Numbered from the stretch's first letter, positions 17,718 through 27,394 are shown. The stretch: DNA of 64,000 nt from Pseudomonas chlororaphis (GCF_003731765.1 NZ_MOAL01000004.1:1054001-1118000); one strand, 5' to 3'. A program made the numbers and translations. Notes: generated by a model not told the origin, from the sequence alone.

Positions 17718-18941
17718 CTATTCAGTGTGCGGCTCTTCAGTTGGAAGCTCTTCAGTCCGGGGCAGCGCGGTTTCCACCAGCCGGGCCCAAAGGCTGGCGC
17801 CATAGGGCAGGGCGGCGTCGTTAAAGTCGTAGCCGGGGTTGTGCACCATGCAGCCGTGGGCGCCTTCGGTGCCGTTGCCCATGACGATGTAGCAGCCGGG
17901 CCGTTGTTCGAGCATCGAGGCAAAATCCTCGCTGCCGAGAAAGCCGCTGGGAATGCTGGTCATTAGCCCCTCGGGGCCTAGCAGGTCCCGGGCCACTTGC
18001 TGCAACAAGGCGGTTTCGGCCGGGGTGTTGAGCAGCACGCCGATGCGTTCTTCGTACTGAAAGTCGAGCTCCAGGGCATGGGTGGCGGCGACGCCCCGGG
18101 CCACTTCGCCGATGCGTTGCTTGAGCAGGGCGCGGATCTGCGGGTTCGTGGTGCGTACGCTCAGCGCCAGGGTGGCGTGATCGGGGATCACGTTGGCGGC
18201 TTCACCGGCGTGCAATGCGCCCACGGTAATCACCGCCACTTCGCCGGCCGGCACGTTGCGCGCAACGATGGATTGAAGGGCCAGCACCAGTTCGGCGGCG
18301 GCCACTACCGGGTCCCTGGTCTTGTGGGGCATGGCGCCGTGGCCACCGACGCCGATCAGGCGGATGTGCACGTTGTCCGAAGAGGCGCTCATGGCCCCGG
18401 GCTGGGTCAGGAATACCCCCACCGGCAAGGTCGGCATGTTGTGCAGGGCGTACACCGCATCACAGGGGAAACGCTCGAACAGCCCGTCCTCGATCATCCG
18501 TCGGGCACCGCCGAGGGTTTCTTCGGCTGGCTGGAAAATCAGGTGGACGGTGCCGTCGAACTGCCGGCTTTCGGCCAGGTAGCGGGCGGTACACAGCAGG
18601 ATCGCGGTGTGCCCGTCATGGCCGCAGGCATGCATGGTGCCCGGTTGTCGGCTTTGCCATGCAACGCCGCTCTGTTCATGGATCGGCAGGGCGTCCATGT
18701 CGGCACGAATTCCCAGGCTGCGTGTGCTGCTGCCGTTGCGCAGCACGCCCACCACGCCGGTGCCGCCGATGCCGCGGTGGACCTCGATGCCCCATTGCTC
18801 AAGGCTCTGGGCGACACGTTCGCTGGTGCGCTGTTCGGCAAAGCCCAGTTCCGGGTGCTGGTGAAGGTCTCGTCGCAGCTGGGCGAAGCTGTCCTGCCAG
18901 GCGAGGATTTGCGGGATCAGGGGCGAGTGGGGCGCTGTCAT
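17718..18941 (-). CDS. M20D amidohydrolase (hippurate hydrolase / IAA-amino acid hydrolase type)
   Basis: Metal-dependent cytoplasmic hydrolase cleaving N-acyl or N-aroyl amino acids. Diagnostic motifs are HACGHDGHTA, QPAEETLGGARRMIEDGLF and ALHNMPTLPVG, followed by a lid domain and the C-terminal FLGSEDFASML metal ligand. The start was placed at the ATG at 18941 (407 residues). An ATG at 18950 adds three residues, and neither has a strong ribosome site. The C-terminus is an unusual Glu-rich tail of short repeats (TEELPTEEPHTE) visible also as a repeated GGCTCTTCAGTT-like DNA pattern near 17700-17760. It is upstream of an MFS permease. Confidence 0.9.
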   Translation of the reverse strand: MTAPHSPLIPQILAWQDSFAQLRRDLHQHPELGFAEQRTSERVAQSLEQWGIEVHRGIGGTGVVGVLRNGSSTRSLGIRADMDALPIHEQSGVAWQSRQPGTMHACGHDGHTAILLCTARYLAESRQFDGTVHLIFQPAEETLGGARRMIEDGLFERFPCDAVYALHNMPTLPVGVFLTQPGAMSASSDNVHIRLIGVGGHGAMPHKTRDPVVAAAELVLALQSIVARNVPAGEVAVITVGALHAGEAANVIPDHATLALSVRTTNPQIRALLKQRIGEVARGVAATHALELDFQYEERIGVLLNTPAETALLQQVARDLLGPEGLMTSIPSGFLGSEDFASMLEQRPGCYIVMGNGTEGAHGCMVHNPGYDFNDAALPYGASLWARLVETALPRTEELPTEEPHTE

Positions 18942-19058
18942 GGGGTCCATTTCCGAGCGGCTGACGGTGGCCCGCAGCATGCCCGAGCGGCCCAGTGCTG
19001 AATAATCACCTCTGGGCATGCTTATCGGTTGTGGTTATCAAGGAACGGCAGCGGGGGT

Positions 19059-19985
19059 TCAGGCAATCGCCGGCACCAGGTTCGGCAGCGGCTTCGACGG
19101 CCCCTTGTAGACGTAGATCAGATCATCGGCCAGGGCCTTGGCCTCGCGGGTCATCAGTTCTTGATCGCGGCACACCAGGGAGATGTTCATCGGTGGCACC
19201 GGCTCGACGATGTGCAGGATTTCCAGCTTCGCCATCAGCATCGGTGCGCTTTCCAGTACCCGCAGCGACCAATAGCTGACCGCATCGCTGGTGATCGCCA
19301 GTTCGGCGAAGAGCACCACCGACGCGCATTCGATAACGTTCTGTGGCGGCGCCACGCCGTTTTCCTCGAACATCACCCCGACCCTGGATTGCTCCAGGGA
19401 ATCCTGCAGCAGCCATTCCTGTTCCCGCAGTTCATGCAAATGCCGGGCATGGCGCAGTGGATGGTCCTTGCGCACCACCAGCACCGTGGGCTGGGCGTAG
19501 AGTTCTTCCCAATGGAAGCCATCGGTATTGCGCGACGGCGGCAGTGAGCTGAGGGCCATGTCGAGCTGGCCTTCGCGCAAGCCTTCCATGAGTTTCGAGG
19601 GGCGCAGTTCGTGGATCTGTACCTGGACCTTGGGGAAGCGCTGGCGATAGCGATTGAGGCTGCTGACAAACTGCGGGCCGGGGGTGACCGGCGACACGCC
19701 GATGGACAGCTTACCGTCCATGCGCCCCTTGAGGGTGTCGATTTCTTCCGCGGCGCGGCGTACCTCCTCCAGGATCAGCCGTGCGCGGCGCACCAGGCGC
19801 TCGCCGTATTCAGTGGCGGTGATGCCGCGATTGGAGCGGATCAGCAGGGGCACGCCCAATTCCGCTTCCAGTTCCTTGATGCCCTTGGACAGGGCCGGTT
19901 GCGAGATGTGCAGCAGGCGCGAAGCCTCCTGGATGCTGCCGCTTTCGCAGATGGAGACGAGGGCGCGCAGCTGATGCAGCTTCAT
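19059..19985 (-). CDS. LysR-family transcriptional regulator
   Basis: 308-residue LysR protein. The HTH lies at about 3-62 (GSIQEASRLLHISQPALSKGIKELE) and an effector domain follows. The sequence style (ITATEYGERLVRRARLI, MNISLVCRDQE) is closest to the CbbR/TsaR-like group that binds aromatic or organic acids; this is a weak inference. It lies 117 bases upstream of the M20D gene on the same strand and 89 bases after DUF1329, so it could regulate either unit. The ribosome site at the ATG at 19985 is poor. Confidence 0.9.
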   Translation of the reverse strand: MKLHQLRALVSICESGSIQEASRLLHISQPALSKGIKELEAELGVPLLIRSNRGITATEYGERLVRRARLILEEVRRAAEEIDTLKGRMDGKLSIGVSPVTPGPQFVSSLNRYRQRFPKVQVQIHELRPSKLMEGLREGQLDMALSSLPPSRNTDGFHWEELYAQPTVLVVRKDHPLRHARHLHELREQEWLLQDSLEQSRVGVMFEENGVAPPQNVIECASVVLFAELAITSDAVSYWSLRVLESAPMLMAKLEILHIVEPVPPMNISLVCRDQELMTREAKALADDLIYVYKGPSKPLPNLVPAIA

Positions 19986-20074
19986 GGCGGGGTACCGAGT
20001 GGGAATGGGGGTTTGAATCTAAGCCAAAACCCCCACCCCGGGGGATCGGAGACGTACCAATTTGTTAAACCGGC

Positions 20075-21436
20075 TCAACGAATCCCGGTGGCCCGCAAGG
20101 CTGAAGGGGTGAACTCCTTGCGGCTGAAGGGCAGGTTGAACTGGTAGCTGTTCTTCTCTTCGTTGCGCAGGGAGTTCACCGCGTAGCGCCCGGACAGCAC
20201 ATCGTAGTGGGCTTCGGCAGCGAAGGACGGAACCTGGACGTCGTAGAAGAAACTGGCGTGGCCTTCCGCGACGCGCCACAGGGTGCCACGACCGTCGTAG
20301 GCGTCGGTGATCGCTGCTTGCCAGCTGTCCTCGTCGATGTAGAGGTCGCGCTTGGAATAGACGTGGCGCTGGCTGGGTTTCAGCGTCGCCTGCACGTGCC
20401 AGACCCGGTGCAGTTCATAGCGTGTGTGCTCCGGGTTCAGGTGCCCGGCCTGGACGATCTCTGTGTACTTGAGCGTGGGTGATTCCAGGCGGTAGCTGTT
20501 GTAGGGAATGTACATTTCCTGCTTGCCCACCAGCTTCCAGTCGAAACGGTCCGGGGCGCCGTTGAACAGGTCGAAGTCGTCGAGGGTGCGCATGCCCTCG
20601 GCGGCCGGGCTGTCGTAGGCAATCTGCGGGGCGCGCCGCACCCGGCGCTGGCCGGCGTTGTATTGCCAGGCCATGCGCGGTTCCTTGACCTGGTTGATGG
20701 TCTCGTGGACCAGCAGCACGCCACCTGCCAGGCGCGCCGGGGAAAGGAATTCCTCACGGTAGTAGTTGAGGATGTTGGCCATTTCCGCCGGTTGGTAGTC
20801 GCTCAGGCCCGTGGGGTAGGCCAGCTCCTGCTTGACCACGCTGGGGGTGAAGCTGCCGTTGGCCTGAGGCGAGGCCTGCATGACGATGCGCTTGAGGCTC
20901 TCGCCTCGGTAGCGGCCGATGTGGTTCCAGATCACCTCCAGGCCGTCCTTGGGAATGGGGAACGGCACCGCGCCGGGGCTGTAGTTCTCCAGGCCGTTGC
21001 CGCCTTCCACCAGGGTGGTGCGGCTGGCATTGCTCAGCGTGGCGTCGAGGCTTTTTTGCGGCAGGTTGACGCTGCGATGGCTCGGGTAGACCGGCATTCG
21101 GTAGGTCGTGGGGTAGCGCTTGAACATCGCCAACTGGCCGGGGCTGAGCTTGGCGCGATACCGCTCAAGGTTCTCGGCGGTGATGGTGAACAGCGGTTTT
21201 TCCCCGGCATAGGGGTCTTGCAGAAAACCGTCGGCGTCCATCTTGCCGGTGCTGGTGGGCAGGCCGCCGGTCCAGGCCGGAATGCTGCCATCGGCGTTGC
21301 CGGCGCGCTCGGCACCCACCGGGGTCAGGTCCTTGCCCAGGCGTGCCGCCTGTTCGCTGGAGACTGCCGCCAGCACGGGGCCGGCCAGCAGGCTCAGGGT
21401 GAAGCAGCCAATCTGCAGCAGGTGGGGATGTCTCAT
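20075..21436 (-). CDS. DUF1329 protein, exported
   Basis: 453-residue protein with a signal peptide (hydrophobic stretch 6-24, cleavage expected after VLA). DUF1329 proteins are LolA/LolB-fold envelope proteins. They are almost always encoded beside a DUF1302 outer-membrane protein, often with RND pumps in terpene, steroid or aromatic degraders. The ATG at 21436 has GAGG well placed. The longer frame into the upstream gene is an artefact. The DUF1302 partner ends 26 bases upstream, so the two are co-transcribed. A role in moving hydrophobic substrates across the envelope is suspected, not shown. Confidence 0.88.
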   Translation of the reverse strand: MRHPHLLQIGCFTLSLLAGPVLAAVSSEQAARLGKDLTPVGAERAGNADGSIPAWTGGLPTSTGKMDADGFLQDPYAGEKPLFTITAENLERYRAKLSPGQLAMFKRYPTTYRMPVYPSHRSVNLPQKSLDATLSNASRTTLVEGGNGLENYSPGAVPFPIPKDGLEVIWNHIGRYRGESLKRIVMQASPQANGSFTPSVVKQELAYPTGLSDYQPAEMANILNYYREEFLSPARLAGGVLLVHETINQVKEPRMAWQYNAGQRRVRRAPQIAYDSPAAEGMRTLDDFDLFNGAPDRFDWKLVGKQEMYIPYNSYRLESPTLKYTEIVQAGHLNPEHTRYELHRVWHVQATLKPSQRHVYSKRDLYIDEDSWQAAITDAYDGRGTLWRVAEGHASFFYDVQVPSFAAEAHYDVLSGRYAVNSLRNEEKNSYQFNLPFSRKEFTPSALRATGIR

Positions 21437-21462
21437 GGTTAACCTCGATAGGGCAGCGGACT

Positions 21463-23304
21463 CTAGAAACTCACGCCCAGGCTCAGGGCAAGGAAGTCGC
21501 GGTCGGTGTTGGTGTTGTAATCGCCGCCAAAAAAGTCGGTGTAGCTGAGGCTGGCGGTGTACTTGGACATGAAGTCGGCATCCAGGCCGATGCTCAGGGC
21601 CTTGTTGCCTTCGTTGAAGGTCGGGCCGTAGCCCTCGACATCGTGGGAGAACGACAGGTTGGGCTTGAGGTTGGCACCGGCGATGGCGTCGTTGAACTCC
21701 AGCACTGCCCGCAGCCGGTAGCCCCAGGCGTTCTGGGTGTAGAAGCCCTTGTCGGTGCACTGGCCGGGGTTGGCCGAGTTCAGGGCGCGGCAGATGTCGT
21801 TGCCGGACACCCCCAGCAGCGCGGCGTTGCCGGCCTGGGCCAGCTCGCCGTTGCCGTAGACGCTGTTGCGGCCAAAGCGCAGGCCCGAGCCGTCGCTGCT
21901 GTCCAGGCCGCCGATATGGGCGAAACCGGCTTCCCCCACCAGGGTCAGGCGGTCGCCGCCCAGGACCTGGTCGAAGGCCTGGATCGCGGTGAGCTGGGCC
22001 TGGGTGTAGGGCATGCGTTTGTAGCCCTGGATCCGCGAACCGTAGGCCGAGCTGGCCCAGCCGCTGTCGAAGATCGGCAGGCCGGCGTTGATGGCCGGGT
22101 GAGTGGCGGCCGAGCCCAGTGTGGCCGCGGTGGAGACGTCGGTGCTGTTGAGGGACAGGGGCATGTTCGGTCGGTAGCTGATCTCGCCGGACACTGCGGT
22201 ACTGCCGATGTTGGTGGCAAAGCTCAGGCCGTAGAGGCGGATATCTTCCGGGTATTCCAGGTAGTAGCGTGCGGTGCTGATGCCGCCCTGGCCAGCCAGG
22301 CCGCCCACCGGGTCGAGGAACGCGCCCCGGCCCACCTGCCAGGCGCTTTCCGGGGTGCGGCTGTGGTAGTTGAGGGCATAGAAGCCGAATTCGGTTTCGT
22401 TGAGCTCCGGCACCGTCCAGCGCAGGGCCACACCAAACTGACCACTGTTGCGCGCATCCTGGTCGTTGAGCCGGGGCACGTAGCCATAGCTTGGGGCGTC
22501 GCGGTCGAAGTCGCTGCCGTTGACGGTCATGCCGAAGTCGCAGCCCTTGGCGGCCACATCACCGCCGAAGTAGGTGCCGCAGTTGTCCAGCACGGTCTTT
22601 TGCCACGTCAGTTGGTAGAAGGCTTCGATGGACAGGTTGTCGCTCAGGCCCTGGTTCAGGTAGAGCATGTTGATCGGGATCAGGCCTTCCTTGAGCTCCG
22701 AGCCGGGGCGGCGCAGGGCAGCGACGTCGGCGGGGTTGATGGCGTTGATGGAGTTGCCGATGAAGGTGCTTTCGCCCCAGCTCACCACTTGCTTGCCGAC
22801 CCGGACGCTGCCCGGCAGATCGGCGATGCTGTAGTGGTGGTAGAGGAAGGCGTCCAGCAGTTCCGCACCCGAGGCCCGGGCGGCGCGGTCACGGCCGTGA
22901 TCGTCAATGTCGTAGAGGTGTTGGCGGCCGTCCTTGAGTTCGAAGTCGTACCAGTATTTGCCGCGGACAAAGAGCCCGGTATCACCGTAGCTCAGCTCCA
23001 GGTCGTGAAGGCCCTTGAAGGTCTTGGAGAAGGTTTCGCCCTTGCGGAAGTTCAGCCGGCCATCGTCGCCGGTGCGGGTCGAGGCGCTGCCGCCGTTGGC
23101 CACGCCGATGAAGCGGTTGTCGGCATCGCGCATTCCCCAACTGGCGCCAATGGACAGCGACGAGTCGAAGCGGCCGCTGATGTCCCCCCATCTGAAATCT
23201 TCGGCCTGGGCCGGGAGGGCGCAGGCCATCGCCAGCGCGAGGGTCAATGGGTGGGGCTTCAGAGGGGAGGGATACATGGTCCCCGGATTTTTTATACGTT
23301 GCAT
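21463..23304 (-). CDS. DUF1302 outer-membrane protein
   Basis: 613-residue predicted beta-barrel with a signal peptide ending near PAQA (residue 35) and a C-terminus LSLGVSF whose final Phe is the usual outer-membrane targeting residue. Long alternating hydrophobic strands and the opening EDFRWGDISGRFDSSLSIGASW typify the family. GGAG lies about 8 bases before the ATG at 23304. It leads a two-gene operon with the DUF1329 protein. The pair probably handles a hydrophobic substrate, but there is no catabolic enzyme immediately beside them to name it. Confidence 0.88.
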   Translation of the reverse strand: MQRIKNPGTMYPSPLKPHPLTLALAMACALPAQAEDFRWGDISGRFDSSLSIGASWGMRDADNRFIGVANGGSASTRTGDDGRLNFRKGETFSKTFKGLHDLELSYGDTGLFVRGKYWYDFELKDGRQHLYDIDDHGRDRAARASGAELLDAFLYHHYSIADLPGSVRVGKQVVSWGESTFIGNSINAINPADVAALRRPGSELKEGLIPINMLYLNQGLSDNLSIEAFYQLTWQKTVLDNCGTYFGGDVAAKGCDFGMTVNGSDFDRDAPSYGYVPRLNDQDARNSGQFGVALRWTVPELNETEFGFYALNYHSRTPESAWQVGRGAFLDPVGGLAGQGGISTARYYLEYPEDIRLYGLSFATNIGSTAVSGEISYRPNMPLSLNSTDVSTAATLGSAATHPAINAGLPIFDSGWASSAYGSRIQGYKRMPYTQAQLTAIQAFDQVLGGDRLTLVGEAGFAHIGGLDSSDGSGLRFGRNSVYGNGELAQAGNAALLGVSGNDICRALNSANPGQCTDKGFYTQNAWGYRLRAVLEFNDAIAGANLKPNLSFSHDVEGYGPTFNEGNKALSIGLDADFMSKYTASLSYTDFFGGDYNTNTDRDFLALSLGVSF

Positions 23305-23504
23305 GCTGCTCTCCGCCTATACGCGCCAGCAGCCCCGCACGGTCATGCAGGGCGCCGCGTGTTTTCCTTGAGGGCCCCCGCTCAGCGGGGTCTGGCGCAT
23401 GGTAGGGAGCTTTGCGTGTCCTGCCCTCTAGGAAATTCTTATGCCTATAGCCAAAGGTGAAGTGCTGCTGGGTGACGGGTTCCGGAGCGGGTAACCCGGG
23501 AATG

Positions 23505-23539
23505 AAAAACGCCGCGTTCCCGGCAAGGGAACGCGGCGT
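23505..23539 (-). terminator. Intrinsic terminator of ppnN
   Basis: A perfect 13-bp stem (23527-23539 with 23509-23521) and a 5-base loop are followed on the minus strand by a T-run (plus-strand A run at 23505-23509). It lies about 30 bases past the ppnN stop. Confidence 0.9.
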
Positions 23540-23569
23540 CATTGGACTGCCGAAGGCGTCAGGAAGCGG

Positions 23570-24943
23570 TCAGCTGACCACGCGGTAGCACGGCACGTAG
23601 GCCGCGCCGCCTGGCAGCTTCATGCGGTGCTGCTCGACGAAGGCTTTGAGCAGTTGGTCCAGGGGCTGCATGATCGCCGGGTCGCCGTGGATGCTGTACG
23701 GGCCTTTCTGTTCGATCAGGCGGATGCCCTGGTCCTTGACGTTGCCGGCGACGATGCCGGAGAACGCGCGACGCAGGTTGGCGGCCAGTTCATGGGGCGG
23801 CAACTGATGGCTGAGTTGCAGGCCGGCCATGTTGTCGTGGGTCGGGTCGAACGGGCGCTGGAAGCCTTCGTCGATTTTCAGCAGCCAGTTGAAGTGGAAG
23901 GCGTCGTTGCGCTCGCGGCGGAACTGTTTGACGGTCTTCAGGCCCTCGGTCATCTGCCGGGCCACTTCCGCCGGGTTGTCGATGATGATCTGGTAGTGCT
24001 TCTGCGCCGCTTCGCCCAGGGTCGAGGCGACGAAGGCGTTGAGCTGCTCCAGGTACGGCGCCGCGCTCTTGGGGCCGGTGAGGATCACCGGGAACGGCAG
24101 GTCGCGGTTGTCCGGGTGCATCAGGATGCCCAGCAGGTACAGGAACTCTTCGGCGGTGCCGGCGCCGCCGGGGAAGATGATGATGCCGTGGCCGACGCGA
24201 ACGAAAGCTTCCAGGCGCTTCTCGATGTCCGGCAGGATCACCAGTTCATTGACGATCGGGTTCGGCGCTTCGGCGGCAATGATGCCCGGCTCGGTCAGGC
24301 CCAGGTAGCGGCCGCCGCTCATGCGTTGCTTGGCGTGGGCGATGGTTGCGCCCTTCATGGGGCCCTTCATCACGCCTGGGCCGCAGCCGGTGCAGATGTC
24401 CAGTTTGCGCAGGCCCAGTTCGTGGCCGACCTTCTTGGTGTACTTGTATTCTTCGGTGTTGATCGAGTGGCCGCCCCAGCACACCACCATCTTCGGCTCC
24501 ACACCGGGGCGCAGGGTGCGGGCGTTGCGCAGCAAGTGGAAAACGTAGTCGGTGATGCCTTGGGAGCTGTCCAGGTCGATGCGCTGGCTGTCCAGTTCGT
24601 TCTCGGTGTAGACGATGTCGCGCAGGGCACTGAAGAGCATTTCGCGGGTGCTGGCGATCATCTCGCCGTCGACGAAGGCATCGGCGGGAGCGTTCAACAG
24701 TTCCAGGCGCACGCCGCGGTCCTGCTGGTGAATCTTCACTTCGAAGTCGTGGTAGGCGTCGAGGATGGTCTTGGCGTTGTCAACGTGGGCGCCGGTGTTG
24801 AGGATGGCCAGGGCGCACTGGCGGAAGAGGGTGTAGATGCTGCCGGAACCGGCTTCGCTGAGTTGTTGGACTTCTCGTTGCGAGAGTGTTTCCAGGCTGC
24901 CTTTCGGGCTGACCGAGGCGTTGATGACGTGTCGTGGGGGCAT
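23570..24943 (-). CDS. ppnN: Pyrimidine/purine nucleotide 5'-monophosphate nucleosidase (LOG family)
   Basis: Cytoplasmic enzyme that hydrolyses nucleoside monophosphates to base and ribose 5-phosphate, part of purine salvage and, in E. coli, controlled by (p)ppGpp. The central domain has the LOG motif PGGAGTAEEF and the GCGPGVMKGPMKGA loop. N- and C-terminal extensions make it the PpnN (YgdH) type rather than the short plant-like LOG. The ATG at 24943 gives 457 residues, the family length. It is transcribed alone and ends at the terminator at 23505-23539. Confidence 0.93.
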   Translation of the reverse strand: MPPRHVINASVSPKGSLETLSQREVQQLSEAGSGSIYTLFRQCALAILNTGAHVDNAKTILDAYHDFEVKIHQQDRGVRLELLNAPADAFVDGEMIASTREMLFSALRDIVYTENELDSQRIDLDSSQGITDYVFHLLRNARTLRPGVEPKMVVCWGGHSINTEEYKYTKKVGHELGLRKLDICTGCGPGVMKGPMKGATIAHAKQRMSGGRYLGLTEPGIIAAEAPNPIVNELVILPDIEKRLEAFVRVGHGIIIFPGGAGTAEEFLYLLGILMHPDNRDLPFPVILTGPKSAAPYLEQLNAFVASTLGEAAQKHYQIIIDNPAEVARQMTEGLKTVKQFRRERNDAFHFNWLLKIDEGFQRPFDPTHDNMAGLQLSHQLPPHELAANLRRAFSGIVAGNVKDQGIRLIEQKGPYSIHGDPAIMQPLDQLLKAFVEQHRMKLPGGAAYVPCYRVVS

Positions 24944-25161
24944 TCTGAGTTCCCTGAAAGCAGAACCACCGCGCCCGTGGGCCAGTGGCAAAAAAAGGTC
25001 GGCAATGAATCTGACCGCTGGGGCTGGGTATTTTCTATGGCGGTCAGTGAATAAAGCAAACGCCCGCATAAAAGCCTTTGCAGGCTGAATCTAACCCATC
25101 ATTGCCCGGACCTGGGCAAAAAAATAATAGCCCATGGGCGTCGCACAGGCGGCACCCAGTT

Positions 25162-25827
25162 TCACAGCACTGTCGCGCGCCGGGGATCGATCACCGGCGC
25201 TGCCCGGGCGTCTAGCAGGCGTTGCAGCAGCGGCTCGTATTCATGCTCCTTGGCCCAGGCGTGTTCGCCCTGGCTCAGGCCGATAACCTGCAAGAACTCG
25301 AAGTGCCCGGACAGCAGTGCGTAGCTGTCGCTGAAGGTCGGGGCCGGGACAAACAGCAAGGTCTGCAGGAGGCTGTCGGCGCCGTCGATGGCCACGCCCA
25401 TGGGCATGCGATCCCAGGCATTCAGCGGCACCTGTTCCGGGAAGCGCCCGGCATCGAGGAGGATCTGGTAGCCCGCCAGCTTGCGCAGCAGGGACAGGGC
25501 CCAGGGCGCTTGCTCACGGCTTTCCAGAAGCAGTTCCTGGCCCATGCCGGACGCGCCTGTCGGCTCGGGTTGGGCATCGTGCCAGGCGTTGGACAGGCCG
25601 GAAGTGACGTACAGCCAGCTGTCGCGCTGGGCGTTGGGCGGCGACTCGAAGACGCCGATGGTCAGCCAGCGCGGGTCGATCTCGGTCTGCCCGAGGCGCT
25701 CGCTGAACAGCGCCCCGTCCAGGGGATAGATGCCGGGGCCGAGGGCGCCGAACAGCGTCGGGTACAGCTGTTCTTCCCGTTGTGCCCAGGCAGCTTCGAA
25801 CCATGAATGGTCTGGGTGATGTGGCAT
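25162..25827 (-). CDS. Suppressor-of-fused (SUFU) domain protein
   Basis: 221-residue soluble protein whose whole length fits the bacterial SUFU domain: YPLDGALFSER, WLYVTSGLSNAW, GMGQELLLE, and a C-terminal GHFEFLQVIGLSQGEHAWAKE. Bacterial SUFU proteins are of unknown function; some act as immunity-like partners in polymorphic toxin loci. No toxin gene is adjacent here, so that role is not supported. It stands alone between ppnN and a receiver-only protein. Confidence 0.82.
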   Translation of the reverse strand: MPHHPDHSWFEAAWAQREEQLYPTLFGALGPGIYPLDGALFSERLGQTEIDPRWLTIGVFESPPNAQRDSWLYVTSGLSNAWHDAQPEPTGASGMGQELLLESREQAPWALSLLRKLAGYQILLDAGRFPEQVPLNAWDRMPMGVAIDGADSLLQTLLFVPAPTFSDSYALLSGHFEFLQVIGLSQGEHAWAKEHEYEPLLQRLLDARAAPVIDPRRATVL

Positions 25828-26087
25828 GTCGTTGAGTATCCTTTTTGGCGACTACTGACGATTAACGGCTCCTAGCGAACCGATCTGCCGGGTTCTGGCA
25901 GGCGCCGGGCCGATAAGTTCCGGCGCATGGGCTGCGACCTGTGGCAGCGGCTCGGGCGGGCGCAATTTAAGCAAAAATAACTTCCGCCCGCAGGAAGAAT
26001 GAATTTATCGTCAAGGGGCTGCTCATACCTCGTAGGTAGCGGGCTACCGCCCGTGCAAAGGTCAACACAACAGGGAGTGTCACCCTC

Positions 26088-26489
26088 ATGTCTGCAGTAT
26101 CGTCACTGAACCCTGAGGGCGCCGCGCGCTTGATTCTCGTGGTCGAGGATGAACCCACGGTCCTGGAATTTCTCTGTGAGATTCTGCAGGACGAAGGCTT
26201 TGCCACTCGCGCAGAAAGCAGTGCCGATGCGGCAGCGGTATTTTTACAAGAGCATGCGGGGGAGGTGGGGTTGTTGCTCACCGACATCACCATGCCGGGG
26301 GTATTGAATGGTGCGAGCCTGGCCAATCGGGTGGGTGATCGCTGGCCGAACATACCCATCGTGATCATGTCCGGTTTCGAGACCCCTGAAAGCTCAGGTG
26401 TGCGTCATCCGGTGGCGTTCATTCGCAAGCCCTGGACCATCGGGCAGATTCTGGATTGCGTCGAAGGCGCCTTCGCCCCCCGTGTGTAA
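26088..26489 (+). CDS. Stand-alone response regulator receiver protein
   Basis: 133-residue CheY-like receiver with no output domain. Acidic residues E20-D21-E22 bind magnesium, D66 (LLLTDITMPG) is the phosphorylation site and K114 (FIRKPW) is the conserved lysine. The TDITMPG and RKPW motifs are typical of receivers paired with hybrid histidine kinases, but no kinase is adjacent. It probably relays signal by protein contact. GGGAG lies about 12 bases before the ATG. A hairpin at 26500-26517 separates it from the convergent gene. Confidence 0.9.
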   Translation: MSAVSSLNPEGAARLILVVEDEPTVLEFLCEILQDEGFATRAESSADAAAVFLQEHAGEVGLLLTDITMPGVLNGASLANRVGDRWPNIPIVIMSGFETPESSGVRHPVAFIRKPWTIGQILDCVEGAFAPRV

Positions 26490-26499
26490 GGGGGGTTAT

Positions 26500-26517
26500 G
26501 CCTCGCCTTGGCGAGGC
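26500..26517 (+). terminator. Hairpin between convergent genes
   Basis: GCCTCGCC (26500-26507) pairs perfectly with GGCGAGGC (26510-26517), flanked by G-run and C-run, between two convergent stop codons. It lacks a strong T-run but could act in both directions. Confidence 0.5.
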
Positions 26518-26524
26518 CCCGGTT

Positions 26525-27394
26525 TCACTCTTTGACGCTCATGAACTCTTTGGCCCAGACGATGTAGTCATCGGGGTGGGTGTAGGTGTGGGCCAGCTCG
26601 GTGGCACTCAGGTCTGAGGCCTGGGTGAAGATCTGCCGCTGTTCACGCAGGCAGTCGTAAGTGGCCTTGATCGCCGCGAAGTAGGCCGCATGGCCGTCCA
26701 CCACAATCCGCACTCCCAGCTCGGCCAGGCGAGCGTCGTCACGCAGCAGCGGGTTGCCGTAAGTGACCAGCATCAGCGGTACGCTCAGGTGTTCGGAGAT
26801 CTGTTCCAGGTGCTCGAAGTCGCGCACGCCAACGATGCAGATCGCGTCCGCCCCGGCCTTCTGGTAGCTCTGGGTGCGGCTGATGATTTCCTGGACCGGC
26901 AGGATCCCTGCGTTGGTGCGGGCGATGATCGCCAGCTCCGGGTCGACCCGGGCTTCAATCGCGGCGCGGATCTTGCCAACGCCTTCGGCGACGGTGATCA
27001 GGTCCGTGGATTTGCGTCCGAACTGGGCCGGCAGCAGGGTGTCTTCGATGGTCAGGGCGGCCACACCGGCGCGCTCCAGTTCGACCACGGTGCGCATCAC
27101 GTTGAGGGCGTTGCCGTAGCCGTGGTCGGCGTCAGCCAGTACCGGCAGTTGGGCGACACGGCCGATGCGCGTGGCTTGCTCGGCGAACTCGCTGAGGGTG
27201 ATGAGGGCGAAGTCGGGGGCCGCCAGGACCTGCAGCGAGGCCACGGAGCCGCCGAGGATGCCGACTTCAAAACCCAGGTCGGCGGCAATGCGCGCGGACA
27301 TCGGGTCGAATACCGAAGCGGTGTGATAGCAGCTGTTGGAAGCAATCAGTTCACGGAAGGCACGGCGCAAATCTTGATGGGACAGCCTGGACAT
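26525..27394 (-). CDS. Oxaloacetate decarboxylase-like protein (PEP mutase/isocitrate lyase superfamily)
   Basis: 289-residue TIM-barrel enzyme that resembles P. aeruginosa PA4872, a characterised oxaloacetate decarboxylase of the PEP mutase superfamily. Metal-binding acids lie in [14 protein letters not shown] and LTIEDTLLP. The isocitrate lyase Cys loop KKCGH is absent, as expected for the lyase/decarboxylase branch. The ATG at 27394 has GGAGC 7-8 bases upstream; the longer in-frame N-terminus has no support. It is transcribed alone leftward and converges on the receiver gene. The physiological role is uncertain. Confidence 0.85.
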   Translation of the reverse strand: MSRLSHQDLRRAFRELIASNSCYHTASVFDPMSARIAADLGFEVGILGGSVASLQVLAAPDFALITLSEFAEQATRIGRVAQLPVLADADHGYGNALNVMRTVVELERAGVAALTIEDTLLPAQFGRKSTDLITVAEGVGKIRAAIEARVDPELAIIARTNAGILPVQEIISRTQSYQKAGADAICIVGVRDFEHLEQISEHLSVPLMLVTYGNPLLRDDARLAELGVRIVVDGHAAYFAAIKATYDCLREQRQIFTQASDLSATELAHTYTHPDDYIVWAKEFMSVKE

